Assembly (NCBI RefSeq): GCF_000972705.2 | Contig: NZ_LATL02000040.1 | Location: 1-22,790, forward strand | DNA length: 22,790 nucleotides | Source: Limnoraphis robusta CS-951 | GTDB lineage: Bacteria > Cyanobacteriota > Cyanobacteriia > Cyanobacteriales > Microcoleaceae | Reading direction: 5' to 3' | Part shown: in pieces, positions 16,401 through 22,790 of the stretch | How positions within the stretch are numbered: position 1 is the stretch's first letter | Layout of the letters: every line of letters starts with the position of its first letter | Notes under the pieces: generated by a model | What the model was told of the DNA's origin: nothing | What the model saw: only the letters and a program-made list of their open reading frames with translations | The model's database searches: none | Made by a program: the position numbers and the translations under genes

Positions 16401-17093
16401 CACGAATTACGAACCCCTCTCACGGCGATTCATGGCGCTCTGAATCTATTATCAACAGGTTTAGTTGCACCCGAGTCTGCAAGAGGACAACAGGTGATTA
16501 AAATTGCGGCTGAAAGTACCGAACGGCTAGTGAGACTGGTTAATGATATTCTAGAGTTGGAACGCTTAGAATGTGGCAAAATTCGACTGGTTAAACATCG
16601 AGTCAATGCGGCGGATTTATTGCGGGTTGCTCAAGATCAAATGCAGGTGATGGCAAATCGAGTCGGGATTATTTTGGAGATTTTCCCCCAAGATATTGAG
16701 TTTGAAGCGGATGGCGATCGGATGATTCAAGTGTTGACGAATTTAATTAGTAATGCGATCAAATTCTCGATGAGTGAAGCGACGATTCAGTTGAGTGTAG
16801 AAGCGGAATTTCGAGAATTTGTCAGTAATATTCCGACTGCAAGTGTTTTATTTTCTGTTCGCGATCAAGGTCGAGGAATTCCCCCTGATCAAATGGAAAG
16901 TATTTTTGAGCGGTTTCACCAAATTGATGCGTCCGACTCTCGTCAAAAAGGAGGAACGGGTTTAGGACTAGCAATTTGTCGCAGCATCGTTGAACAACAT
17001 GGCGGTAAAATTTGGGTAGAAAGCATTCTCGATCAAGGAAGTTGCTTTTATTTTAGTATTCCGGTAAAGATAGAGGAAAAAAGTGATGAATAA
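13479..17093 (+). CDS. Membrane-anchored histidine kinase with six PAS domains
   Basis: A 1204-residue sensor kinase. Three to four membrane helices (about 18-108) are followed by a coiled coil (110-165), PAS1 (about 168-282), PAS2 (298-408), PAS3 (418-530), a coiled coil (532-580), PAS4 (580-698), PAS5 (718-832) and PAS6 (845-957). Several PAS domains end in DI(N/S/T)(D/E)RK linkers. HisKA (965-1030) holds the phospho-accepting H975 in SVVSHELRTPLTAIHG. HATPase_c (about 1075-1197) has the N box (QVLTNLISNAIKF), RDQGRGIPP and GGTGLGLAICRSIVEQHGGKIW. No receiver is fused; one is encoded immediately downstream with an 8-bp overlap. The frame can also start at TTG 13461, adding six residues; neither start has a good ribosome site, and I prefer the ATG. 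The signal sensed cannot be read from the PAS domains. Confidence 0.93.
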   Translation: MFSSPSIWSPVLNFKPPVWIGGILSLVFIIFLEVFELTGEPYSEKFLGLMAAIALIASWGGLKTALLSITFLFAYIAYLTFICATSISLIQAGSSLVIIGGVAILLGGQTDQFLIQIEQLQTIQTELEQQLALYVQALQNANQRVLQDLNERQLTQEQLQMAQARLQHLIISSPIVIYSSPASGHEGATFISDNVQSVLGYKSQEFADTGFWAQHIHPEDAPRIFAELPRVFEQGQHRYEYRFLHGDGTYHWIQDELRLVTDQRGKLLEIVGYWIDINDRKQVEAALRDSEFRYRTLAQRLHSITSNAPIYIYELDSKGRILFANRTAQGMTQEQVLGELFIDLFPCKNQLTISAIIEQVFTKQQVQSLEYVMTNPNGEIRVYTAQIAPIWVNNIFTTVVLIATDITERKQAEQTLQRHALIFEQIYDGVIMTDLTGRIIDWNPGAERMFGYCKTEVIGQTSALVHYPEGTPIPTQSMLKQIEQQGYWLSEMTFIRQDKTQGICDTIVVPIFDHQGQMVAVIGVYHDISDRKQAEVELQQYRDHLEQLVEQRTSQLEKTNAKLQREIEARAILAEELLASEARLAGILDNANDAIISVNEAQKVILFNKGAEKIFGYQAEEVLDKPLDILLPQRFLSVYRQHIQEFDWKYQTTHSSGERLEVYGRRQDGSEFPTEASISQLLLGNTKTYTAILRDISERVAAMKERQQAETALRESERRYATLTEVSPVGIFRRDAAGNCLYVNERWCQIAGLSPEEALGQGWIKALHPDDRDGVFQAWEQAVRDHCSFQLEYRFQRADGSITWVFGQAVAETDIHSSIKGFVGSITDINDRKQAEATLQESERRWRSLLENVRLAVVGLNEQGTIDYVNPFFLELTGYTQGEILGQDWFITFLPASQRSQVREFFNEILDHQLHTYYQNTIITKSGEEKIIAWNNTRLQSLQGEALGTMSIGEDITERYAIERMKNEFISVVSHELRTPLTAIHGALNLLSTGLVAPESARGQQVIKIAAESTERLVRLVNDILELERLECGKIRLVKHRVNAADLLRVAQDQMQVMANRVGIILEIFPQDIEFEADGDRMIQVLTNLISNAIKFSMSEATIQLSVEAEFREFVSNIPTASVLFSVRDQGRGIPPDQMESIFERFHQIDASDSRQKGGTGLGLAICRSIVEQHGGKIWVESILDQGSCFYFSIPVKIEEKSDE

Positions 17094-17466
17094 TAAACGT
17101 GTTTTGGTGATTGATGATGAAGATGGCGTGCGTGATATTATCCAAATTACTTTAGAAGCGATCACCGGATGGGATGTGATTACTGCTTCTTCTGGACAAG
17201 AGGGGTTAGAAAAGGCGATCGCTCAACAACCCGATGTGATTTTATTGGATGTAATGATGCCCAATTTAGATGGGCCGGCCACCTTTAAAAAGTTACAGGC
17301 TGAGACTCAAACTCAGCACATCCCGACTATTTTATTAACCGCAAAAGCCAAAATTAGTGAACAGCAGGAATATCTCAATTTAGGGGTGAGTGGGGTGATT
17401 ATTAAACCCTTCCAGGCGCAAAACTTAGTCAATCAAATTCGAGTTTTCTTGGGGTGGACGGATTAA
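17086..17466 (+). CDS. Stand-alone CheY-like receiver
   Basis: A 126-residue single receiver domain with the acidic pair D10/D11 in VLVIDDEDG, phospho-accepting D55 in VILLDVMMPNLDGP, T85 in LLTAKAK and K107 in IIKPFQ. It should accept phosphate from the kinase just upstream and pass it on, perhaps to the HPt of the regulator at 11071. The ATG at 17086 lies 8 bases after AGAGGA and overlaps the kinase stop by 8 bases, which indicates translational coupling. A GTG three bases earlier is the alternative start. Confidence 0.92.
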   Translation: MNNKRVLVIDDEDGVRDIIQITLEAITGWDVITASSGQEGLEKAIAQQPDVILLDVMMPNLDGPATFKKLQAETQTQHIPTILLTAKAKISEQQEYLNLGVSGVIIKPFQAQNLVNQIRVFLGWTD

Positions 17467-17586
17467 CCCCACCTGATATTGTTAAGAAAAACTTAAATTT
17501 TTTGGGCTTTTGATCTCACAAAATCCTCACATTGATTCGCTAGGCTTGAAAAGTACCTTAAGAATGCAAGGGTTGAGGTGATTTTT

Positions 17587-18150
17587 ATGACTATGGGTTT
17601 AAGGATTGGGAAACCCGATTACTCTGGGAATTGTCCAGTCGATCCGAGCAATATTGAGCCATCTAAAACGACATTGAATCCCTTCTCTCTATTAACGAAT
17701 TATCGACCTGTTTTGTTCCAGTCTCAGCCTCAAGAGGATCAGTCCTATATTGATATTGCGGTTGATGTCCTCCAGGTTCAAAGCCAAGCCAAGCTTAACA
17801 TTTTGAAAAACTTTTTGCTCAGTTTGCCGAGTCCAACTGATATTGAGAGAGTTTTAGCGAAAGCGGTTGATCACCTAGCCCAGACTGACCCTCGAACTTA
17901 TCACTGGATTTTGCAGCATCCTGATTATCTCATGCCCGAACTCGATTTAAAAATGTTAGCGCCACAATTGGCTTTCTCCAAACTGAAAAATAGTCAATTG
18001 ATTCTCGAACAAGATTTTCAGCTTACATCTCAAGATCAATTGAGGCTGAGTCCGGCCGCTAAAACCTTATTATTAGCGGAAAGTTCGGTTGAAGAATACC
18101 TTCTGTTTAAGGAGATTTTAAAGACTGATTTTTCTCAGGAAAGTGAGTAA
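17587..18150 (+). CDS. Conserved-looking protein of unknown function
   Basis: A 187-residue soluble protein I do not recognise. A proline- and asparagine-rich N-terminus (about 1-55) precedes an alpha-helical body, with SYIDIAVDVLQVQSQAKLNILKNFLLSLPSP and DPRTYHWILQHPDYLMPELDLK, and ends in SSVEEYLLFKEIL. There are no membrane segments. The frame opens at GTG 17578, but GAGGTG ends six bases before the ATG at 17587, which I choose. It lies 120 bases after the receiver gene and 66 bases before the zinc-ribbon gene, so it could form a unit with the latter. Confidence 0.7.
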   Translation: MTMGLRIGKPDYSGNCPVDPSNIEPSKTTLNPFSLLTNYRPVLFQSQPQEDQSYIDIAVDVLQVQSQAKLNILKNFLLSLPSPTDIERVLAKAVDHLAQTDPRTYHWILQHPDYLMPELDLKMLAPQLAFSKLKNSQLILEQDFQLTSQDQLRLSPAAKTLLLAESSVEEYLLFKEILKTDFSQESE

Positions 18151-18216
18151 TCATCAAAGTCTTTAATTGTTCAATTTACGATCTCATAAAATCAGAAGTT
18201 TAATTAAGCACCAATC

Positions 18217-18453
18217 ATGAATAACTGTCCTTGCTGCTCATCTACCTTACTCCGTCACGTCCGTCATTCCCAAATTTATTGGTATTGCCCTCATTGTAAG
18301 CAAGAAATGCCTAATTTGGGAGATTGGATGAACAATCAGGCTTTTTCACATCGAATCAAAAATTCTTCTGATCATGCCTCAAAGCCCGTTTTTTCGACTT
18401 CAATCAAAAGCTATTTGAGTGAGTTTGAGTCCGTGCCAAGTTTGCGAGTTTAG
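18217..18453 (+). CDS. Small zinc-ribbon protein
   Basis: A 78-residue protein with two CxxC knuckles, CPCC (4-7) and CPHC (about 24-27), separated by STLLRHVRHSQIYWY, and followed by KQEMPNL. This looks like a zinc-binding ribbon of a type seen in cyanobacterial small proteins. The C-terminal half is polar and probably unstructured. Function unknown; nucleic-acid or protein binding is possible. The start is ATG with a poor ribosome site. Confidence 0.78.
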   Translation: MNNCPCCSSTLLRHVRHSQIYWYCPHCKQEMPNLGDWMNNQAFSHRIKNSSDHASKPVFSTSIKSYLSEFESVPSLRV

Positions 18454-18523
18454 CAATCAGTCGTGATCTTCGGATGCTCGGCGTTAAAAAGATCTTTATT
18501 CCTTCGGAAAGCCGGATCAAAAA

Positions 18524-18547
18524 ACACAAAGACACAAAGACACGAAG
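18524..18547 (-). repeat. Dispersed CTTTGTGTC repeat, inverted copy
   Basis: ACACAAAGACACAAAGACAC followed by GAAG is the reverse complement of the core of the repeats at 216-240 and 20666-20690. It lies between the zinc-ribbon gene and the porin gene. Confidence 0.7.
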
Positions 18548-18578
18548 AGAAAATATTCCGGTCTTGATTTGACGGAAT

Positions 18579-18621
18579 AAAACCCGGTTTCTCAATGGAA
18601 AAAGCCACCAGAAACCGAGTT
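18579..18621. terminator. Imperfect hairpin between convergent genes (terminator-like repeat)
   Basis: AACCCGGTTTCT (about 18581-18592) and AGAAACCGAGTT (18610-18621) pair with one mismatch across a 17-base loop. The arms are the same as those of the perfect terminator at 4795-4827. It lies between the convergent zinc-ribbon (+) and porin (-) genes, with an A-run on the left that reads as T on the minus strand. Terminator function is likely but weaker than in the first copy. Confidence 0.6.
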
Positions 18622-18657
18622 GATAACTGAACAAGTTTGTCAGTCTTGTACAATGCC

Positions 18658-20346
18658 TTAAAAGCGGAATTGAGTTCTCAATGTTCCGACCCAAGTGGTA
18701 TCATTGTTACTGTTGTGATCGGGATCTGTAACCATATAAAATCCCGGAATAATCCCCACATTATCATTGAGTTGAAAGCGGTAAAACGCCTCAAGATGAA
18801 TAGAAGTATCCCGATCTTCTAAGTTATTAATATCGTGATCAACAACTTTCGGCGGCATTCCGACAACAATTCCCCCTAAATCTCCCTCACGAATCGCATC
18901 TGGAAATGCAAGTGTAACCGCCCAGTTGAGAATCGTTGCTTCATCTTCGCCATTGGTTTTTTGCTGCGCCCAACTCGAACCAAACCAACCGCCCAGTTCA
19001 AAGTTTTTTAACAGTTTCCAGTTGACTTGTACGCCTAAATTATCACTGGTGGTTGCACTATCTCCAAACGGACGGTTCGCAATAAAACTTCCGGTTCCGC
19101 CGCTAACATTTACATCCCCCTCACGGAAATAACGGCGATTATATTCTACAGCAATACCGACTCGATCACTGGGTTCAAATAACACCTGGGCTGAAGCCGT
19201 CTGACTGCCATTAAACAAGCCTCGACCTTCACTGGCATTCGGTGCATCTTCATCACTCGCCAGATAGCCGACATTCACCTGTACCTTATCATTAAAGGCA
19301 TATTTGACCGCAGCGCCCGTTCCTTCAGGCCCTCGGAAGGTTGTGGGGTTATAACGTCCAAACCGAGATACCGCCCCCGCCCCGGTACTTTGAAAAGGCG
19401 TAACGGTATCTTGAATATCGTCTAAGTCTAGGCTTTTCACCCCGACATAGACTTGGGCGCGACCATTGGCCAGAGGAAAGCGATAATACAAATCATCCAA
19501 TTCAAAGCCGTCTGTGGTGCCATCGGTACCCGTGCGCGTCATCAGGCTATTATTCAAACCCACATCGCTTAAATTGGGGATATCCTTGGCTTCTAGACGG
19601 GTTCTCAGTAGGTCTTCCCCGGTAAAACTGGTGTCGAAGTTCAAACGCGCCCGATAGCCGAAATAAGTCTGCGTTGGGTCATCGCTATCATCCGTGTTGG
19701 GGCCACCTGCCACATTATATAATGAGCGATCGCCAAAGGTATCCCCCACCTGAAAGATCACCTCTCCCGTGAGTTTAGTTGTCGTGGAAAATTGGTTCGC
19801 TTCTAATTCAGCAGTGCGGCTTTCTAAAGCCAAAACTCGTCCGCGAATACTCGCTAATTCCGCAGCAAATTCTTCTTGTAAACGCTGCAATAAAGCGAGA
19901 TCTTCGCGAGTCACTAAATTAGCCGTTGCACTACTTAAAAGGTTGGTCACTTGATCTAAACAAGCGTTCAGTCCGGCGGCAAATTCAAAGCGAGTTAAGG
20001 CGCGATTTCCTTTGAATGTACCATCTGGATAACCCGCAATACAACCATAACGTTCTACAAGAGATTGTAAGGCTTGAAACGCCCAGTCCGTCGGTTGAAC
20101 GTCTGAGAGTTGATTAACAGAAGTAACTTGGGCTTGTGTTTGACTTTCAGAAGTGTATTGATCGAAGGTATTGGAGTTTTGAACTTGAGCCAATTGTTCA
20201 GGAGATGAAACCGAATTAGCATCGGCAATATCGGGATTTTCAGAAGCGCTTGGAGATTCTTCTGCGATCGCTCCCGATGCGATCATTGCAGTGATACCCA
20301 AAAGAATTGGGCTGAGTAACCAGGAAGACAAAAATTTTCTAGACAC
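18658..20346 (-). CDS. SLH-domain outer-membrane porin (OprB/Som type), paralogue A
   Basis: A 562-residue outer-membrane channel. A signal peptide (1-28, ending AIASGAIA-like: MIASGAIA before EES) is followed by an S-layer-homology domain (about 74-131, with WAFQALQSLVERYGCIAGYPDG) that binds peptidoglycan-linked polymer, a coiled coil (about 140-185), and a beta-barrel of the carbohydrate-selective/iron-uptake porin family ending in the barrel-type FRF. The frame can be read from a GTG at 20361, but that codon is part of the ribosome site GTGTGAGGA. I start at the GTG at 20346, eight bases after the site; the N-terminus MSRKFLSSWLLSP then lines up with MSDRSIKAWLLSP of the neighbour. It is the shorter of two tandem paralogues. 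Confidence 0.93.
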   Translation of the reverse strand: MSRKFLSSWLLSPILLGITAMIASGAIAEESPSASENPDIADANSVSSPEQLAQVQNSNTFDQYTSESQTQAQVTSVNQLSDVQPTDWAFQALQSLVERYGCIAGYPDGTFKGNRALTRFEFAAGLNACLDQVTNLLSSATANLVTREDLALLQRLQEEFAAELASIRGRVLALESRTAELEANQFSTTTKLTGEVIFQVGDTFGDRSLYNVAGGPNTDDSDDPTQTYFGYRARLNFDTSFTGEDLLRTRLEAKDIPNLSDVGLNNSLMTRTGTDGTTDGFELDDLYYRFPLANGRAQVYVGVKSLDLDDIQDTVTPFQSTGAGAVSRFGRYNPTTFRGPEGTGAAVKYAFNDKVQVNVGYLASDEDAPNASEGRGLFNGSQTASAQVLFEPSDRVGIAVEYNRRYFREGDVNVSGGTGSFIANRPFGDSATTSDNLGVQVNWKLLKNFELGGWFGSSWAQQKTNGEDEATILNWAVTLAFPDAIREGDLGGIVVGMPPKVVDHDINNLEDRDTSIHLEAFYRFQLNDNVGIIPGFYMVTDPDHNSNNDTTWVGTLRTQFRF

Positions 20347-20354
20347 GTCGAATT

Positions 20355-20363
20355 TCCTCACAC
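20355..20363 (-). promoter_or_regulatory. Ribosome site complementary to sRNA Yfr1 core (porin A)
   Basis: The minus-strand leader reads GTGTGAGGA. It is the exact complement of TCCTCACAC, the 3' part of the conserved unpaired Yfr1 core ACTCCTCACAC. It also holds the ribosome site for the GTG start at 20346, so sRNA binding would block translation. Yfr1 control of som-type porin mRNAs is known in Prochlorococcus; control here is inferred. Confidence 0.6.
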
Positions 20364-20632
20364 GAAAAAACTGAGTTTGATGACCTTTTTGCAGTGAGGA
20401 GAAGGGACAATAGAGCGGGAGTTAAAAACAAATTCAGTTCAGGTTTAATAGGCGTTTAATCACGCTTACATCCCTGTAAATTCCTCGGATTAACTCTGGT
20501 TCTATTGAGCGGTTAGATCTTCTCTAGCTATTCTTCAATTTTTTGGGAATAAAACAGGATCTTTTTCCGGGAACTTTTAATATTTTTAATCGTCTTTAAT
20601 CAATATAAATAGACCCTTTTTTATCAATAAAA

Positions 20633-20690
20633 ACCAAAAAGACACAGAGAACACCAAGAGAGAATCTTTGTGTCTTTGTGTCTTAGTGGT
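20633..20690. repeat. Palindromic dispersed repeat with CTTTGTGTC arms
   Basis: AAAGACACAGAGAACACCAAGA on its left is roughly the inverse of TCTTTGTGTCTTTGTGTCTT on its right, so the unit can fold as an imperfect hairpin. The right arm (20666-20690) matches the repeat at 216-240 at all but one of 25 bases. It ends just past the stop of porin B and may act as its terminator. Confidence 0.65.
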
Positions 20691-20702
20691 GAGTAACGTG
20701 TT

Positions 20703-22556
20703 TTAGAAACGGAATTGAGTTCTAAACGTCGTCACGACAACCGTATCGTTTTCATCCGTATGTTCAGGGTCAGTCACGATGAAAACCGACGGAATTAAAG
20801 CAATGTATTCGCTCAGTTGGAAACGATATAACGCTTCAATGTGAATTCCGGTTTTTTCTTCTTCTAAACGCTCAAGGGTGTGATAAACCACTTTCGGCTG
20901 CATCCCCACGATAATACCGCCTAAATCGCCTTCTTTCAGCAGATCAGGAAATGCTAACGTCACCGCAAAGTTGATGATGGTTGCATCAAGGTCATCACCT
21001 TCGCCACCGCCTTTATCATCGGCCCAAGTTGCACCAAACCAACCGCCAACTTCAAAGATCGGAGCGACTCGCCAGTTAACTTGAACACCCAGGTTGTCGG
21101 TTGTTGTGGCGGTATCTCCAAAGGGTCGGTTGGCGAGGAAACTTCCGGTTCCGCCACTGACGCTGACATCATCTTCTCGGAAGTAACGACGGTTGTACTC
21201 CAAACTAAACGCCAGGGCGTCTGAAGGTTCGTAGAGGAGTTGAAGAGAAGCGGAGTGACTTCCATTGAACAAACCTCGACCTTCTTCTGGGTTGGGAGCA
21301 TCATCCTGGCTGGCTAAATAACCCGCGTTAATTCGCAGTTTATCGTTAAATTGATACTTCAACGCTAAACCTGTTCCTTCAGGGCCACGGAAGGTTGTGG
21401 GGTTATACCGTCCAAAACGAGAGGACGCACCGCCACCTGTACTCTGGAAGGGGCTGAGAGGATCTTGAATATCATCCAAGTCTAAACTCTTCGCACCGAA
21501 ATAGACCTGACCTTTACCGTTCATAATCGGGAAACGATAATAAAGGTCATCGAGGGTAAAATCTTCGCTACCGCCATCGGTACCGAGACGACTCATTAAA
21601 GTATTCGTCAGGTTTTCGCGACTCAAGTTGGGAACATCTCGTGCTTGCAAACGAGTTCGCAGTAAATCTTCCCCGGTGAAGCTTGTATCGAAGTTTAAAC
21701 GCGCCCGATAGCCGAAATAGGCTTGAGTTGGGTCTTCTTCTTCATCAACGTTCGGGCCACTTACTGTGGTGTATTCTGCCCGATCGCCAAAAGTATCTCC
21801 GATAAAGAAGATGACTTCCCCTCTTAATTTAGTGGTTGTGGAGAATTGATTGGCTTCAAGTTCAGCAGCCCTGGCTTCGAGAACTGTGACTCGTCCGCGC
21901 AACGCCGCCAGTTCCGCCGCGAATTCTTCCATCAACCGTTGCAGTTTAGCCAGATCTTCGCGTGTTACCAGATCGGCAGTAGACGCACCAATTAGTTCGT
22001 TAATGCGTTCTAAACAAGCGTTTACCCCGGCGGCGAATTCATAACGGGTTAAAGCCCGATTTCCTTTATAAGTTCCATCTGGATATCCTGCAATACAGCC
22101 ATAGCGTTCAACGAGAGACTGTAACGCCTGAAACGCCCAGTCTGTTGGTTGGACGTCTGACAACTGAGAAACAGAGGTGACTTGCTGTTTTTTCTGAGAA
22201 TTTCGACCTTCTCGAAAATATTCATTAAGCTGTTGAGAAGAGTTGACATTCACCGGATCAGCCCCATTCATCCCAGAGTCTAAGTCAGAAACCTGTACTT
22301 GACTGAGGTTTTGCGGTGCGCCTACACCAGCACTATGAGGATTAACAGGAACTTGAGCTAACTGTTCCAACGGCTCTGATACGGTGAGTTCAGGGTACGT
22401 TGTTGTCAATGGGGTAGCTTCTGTAGCGATTTCCCAGATTTTTGATTCTGTCTCTGAGGTAACAGAGACTTCTGCGATCGCCGCCGATGACGCGATCAAA
22501 CTTGCGCTTAAAATAGCCGGACTTAGCAGCCAAGCTTTGATTGAACGGTCTGACAT
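20703..22556 (-). CDS. SLH-domain outer-membrane porin (OprB/Som type), paralogue B
   Basis: A 617-residue paralogue of the next porin. The signal peptide ends at about residue 28 (SSAAIA before EVS). A longer low-complexity linker (about 29-125) precedes the SLH domain (about 127-181, with WAFQALQSLVERYGCIAGYPDG), a coiled coil (about 185-235) and the beta-barrel, which ends TTFRTQFRF. The barrel shares long identical strings with paralogue A, such as ARLNFDTSFTGEDLLRTRL and RFGRYNPTTFRGPEGTG, so the pair arose by tandem duplication. The ATG at 22556 follows GAGGAG by eight bases. It should pass small solutes or iron across the outer membrane and anchor it to the cell wall. Confidence 0.94.
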   Translation of the reverse strand: MSDRSIKAWLLSPAILSASLIASSAAIAEVSVTSETESKIWEIATEATPLTTTYPELTVSEPLEQLAQVPVNPHSAGVGAPQNLSQVQVSDLDSGMNGADPVNVNSSQQLNEYFREGRNSQKKQQVTSVSQLSDVQPTDWAFQALQSLVERYGCIAGYPDGTYKGNRALTRYEFAAGVNACLERINELIGASTADLVTREDLAKLQRLMEEFAAELAALRGRVTVLEARAAELEANQFSTTTKLRGEVIFFIGDTFGDRAEYTTVSGPNVDEEEDPTQAYFGYRARLNFDTSFTGEDLLRTRLQARDVPNLSRENLTNTLMSRLGTDGGSEDFTLDDLYYRFPIMNGKGQVYFGAKSLDLDDIQDPLSPFQSTGGGASSRFGRYNPTTFRGPEGTGLALKYQFNDKLRINAGYLASQDDAPNPEEGRGLFNGSHSASLQLLYEPSDALAFSLEYNRRYFREDDVSVSGGTGSFLANRPFGDTATTTDNLGVQVNWRVAPIFEVGGWFGATWADDKGGGEGDDLDATIINFAVTLAFPDLLKEGDLGGIIVGMQPKVVYHTLERLEEEKTGIHIEALYRFQLSEYIALIPSVFIVTDPEHTDENDTVVVTTFRTQFRF

Positions 22557-22564
22557 TACTCTCT

Positions 22565-22574
22565 CTCCTCACAC
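22565..22574 (-). promoter_or_regulatory. Ribosome site complementary to sRNA Yfr1 core (porin B)
   Basis: The leader reads GTGTGAGGAG on the minus strand, complementary to CTCCTCACAC, that is 10 of the 11 bases of the Yfr1 core. It overlaps the Shine-Dalgarno sequence of the ATG at 22556. The same string precedes paralogue A although the bases around it differ. Confidence 0.65.
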
Positions 22575-22685
22575 GAATCAGAGGTTGGGTGGATAGATTT
22601 TACTATCATATCCAATTCCTCTTTGTCCTATTATGGGTCATTCTACAGCAAATTTTGAGAACTGGTCACTGTTGAGAGTCTCCTG

Positions 22686-22790
22686 ATGCCTAACCCCCCC
22701 CGACATTCTGAAAATGCTATCTTAACGGGGGGACTGGCAGGGCTGTTTCATTCTCAGTTAAAAATTGCCGGGGTTGATGGGGTGATGGGG
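22686..22790 (+). CDS. 5' fragment of an unidentified gene, cut by the window edge
   Basis: An ATG at 22686 opens 35 codons that reach the window edge without a stop: MPNPPRHSENAILTGGLAGL, then FHSQLKIAGVDGVMG. It is divergent from porin B. No ribosome site is clear and the stretch is G-rich at the end, so it may instead be a repeat region. I cannot assign a family from 35 residues. Confidence 0.4.
   Translation, partial: MPNPPRHSENAILTGGLAGLFHSQLKIAGVDGVMG

Larger units (their letters stand above)
20347..20702. other. 356-bp gap between the two porin genes
   Basis: Contains the porin A leader with the Yfr1-complementary site, and at its right end a dispersed-repeat palindrome (20633-20690). 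The middle is AT-rich, with possible -10 boxes such as TATTAA on the minus strand, but no confident promoter. Confidence 0.5.

Noticed and set aside
17467..17515. TTAAG-AAAAA-CTTAA followed by T-run as a terminator of the kinase-receiver unit
   Set aside because: The stem is only five A/T-rich pairs; it is too weak to call.
20400..20480. A porin A promoter on the minus strand
   Set aside because: TATTAA-like boxes exist but no well-spaced -35; AT-rich DNA gives such matches by chance.

Overview
The window looks like chromosomal DNA of a filamentous cyanobacterium, probably Oscillatoriales-type; the genus is not resolved. The evidence is the frequent HIP1-like GCGATCGC octamers, the heptameric repeats of the CTTGCCT/CTGTTCC kind, several families of dispersed palindromic repeats, SLH-domain porins of the cyanobacterial outer membrane, and many small cyanobacteria-type conserved genes. 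There is no rRNA, tRNA or CRISPR array that I can see, and no intact transposase.

Layout. 1-383: dispersed GC-rich palindromes, including a 78-bp tandem duplication. 384-1550 (-): a subgroup-Ib PLP aminotransferase with a near-consensus promoter. 2101-4740 (+): an M1 zinc aminopeptidase with a HEAT-like C-terminus, ending at a perfect 15-bp terminator hairpin shared with the convergent 4860-5978 (-) pair (DUF3122-like secreted protein and a periplasmic Tll0287-like haem protein). 6066-6617 (+) is a YgaP-like rhodanese with a membrane tail, convergent with an ArsR-type regulator (6642-6992, -); the divergent haem-protein/rhodanese promoter region carries an exact tandem 8-mer. 7154-8695 (-): a small acidic protein, a TPR protein and an A-type Fe-S carrier. 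9087-10724 (+): a large conserved cyanobacterial protein of unknown function.

11071-17466 (+) is a signalling cluster: a REC-wHTH-HPt-REC-REC regulator, then a membrane-anchored six-PAS histidine kinase overlapping a stand-alone receiver. Between regulator and kinase lies a roughly 390-bp sequence that looks like an IS200/IS605 (TnpB-type) element with the protein gene removed but both subterminal hairpins kept. 17587-18453 (+) holds a gene I do not recognise and a small zinc-ribbon gene. 18658-22556 (-) is a tandem pair of paralogous SLH/OprB porins whose ribosome binding sites (GTGTGAGGA) are complementary to the known unpaired core of the cyanobacterial sRNA Yfr1. A gene fragment starts at 22686 and runs off the right edge.

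How they work together. Four physiological themes can be read: envelope traffic (porins, possibly under sRNA control), sulfur/redox handling (ArsR, rhodanese, haem protein, Fe-S carrier), a multi-step phosphorelay (PAS kinase, receivers, HPt, DNA-binding output), and amino-acid/peptide metabolism. The most interesting items are the twin Yfr1-complementary porin leaders, the TnpB-less IS605-like element with a preserved omega-RNA-like end, and the ArsR/rhodanese module with a candidate operator.
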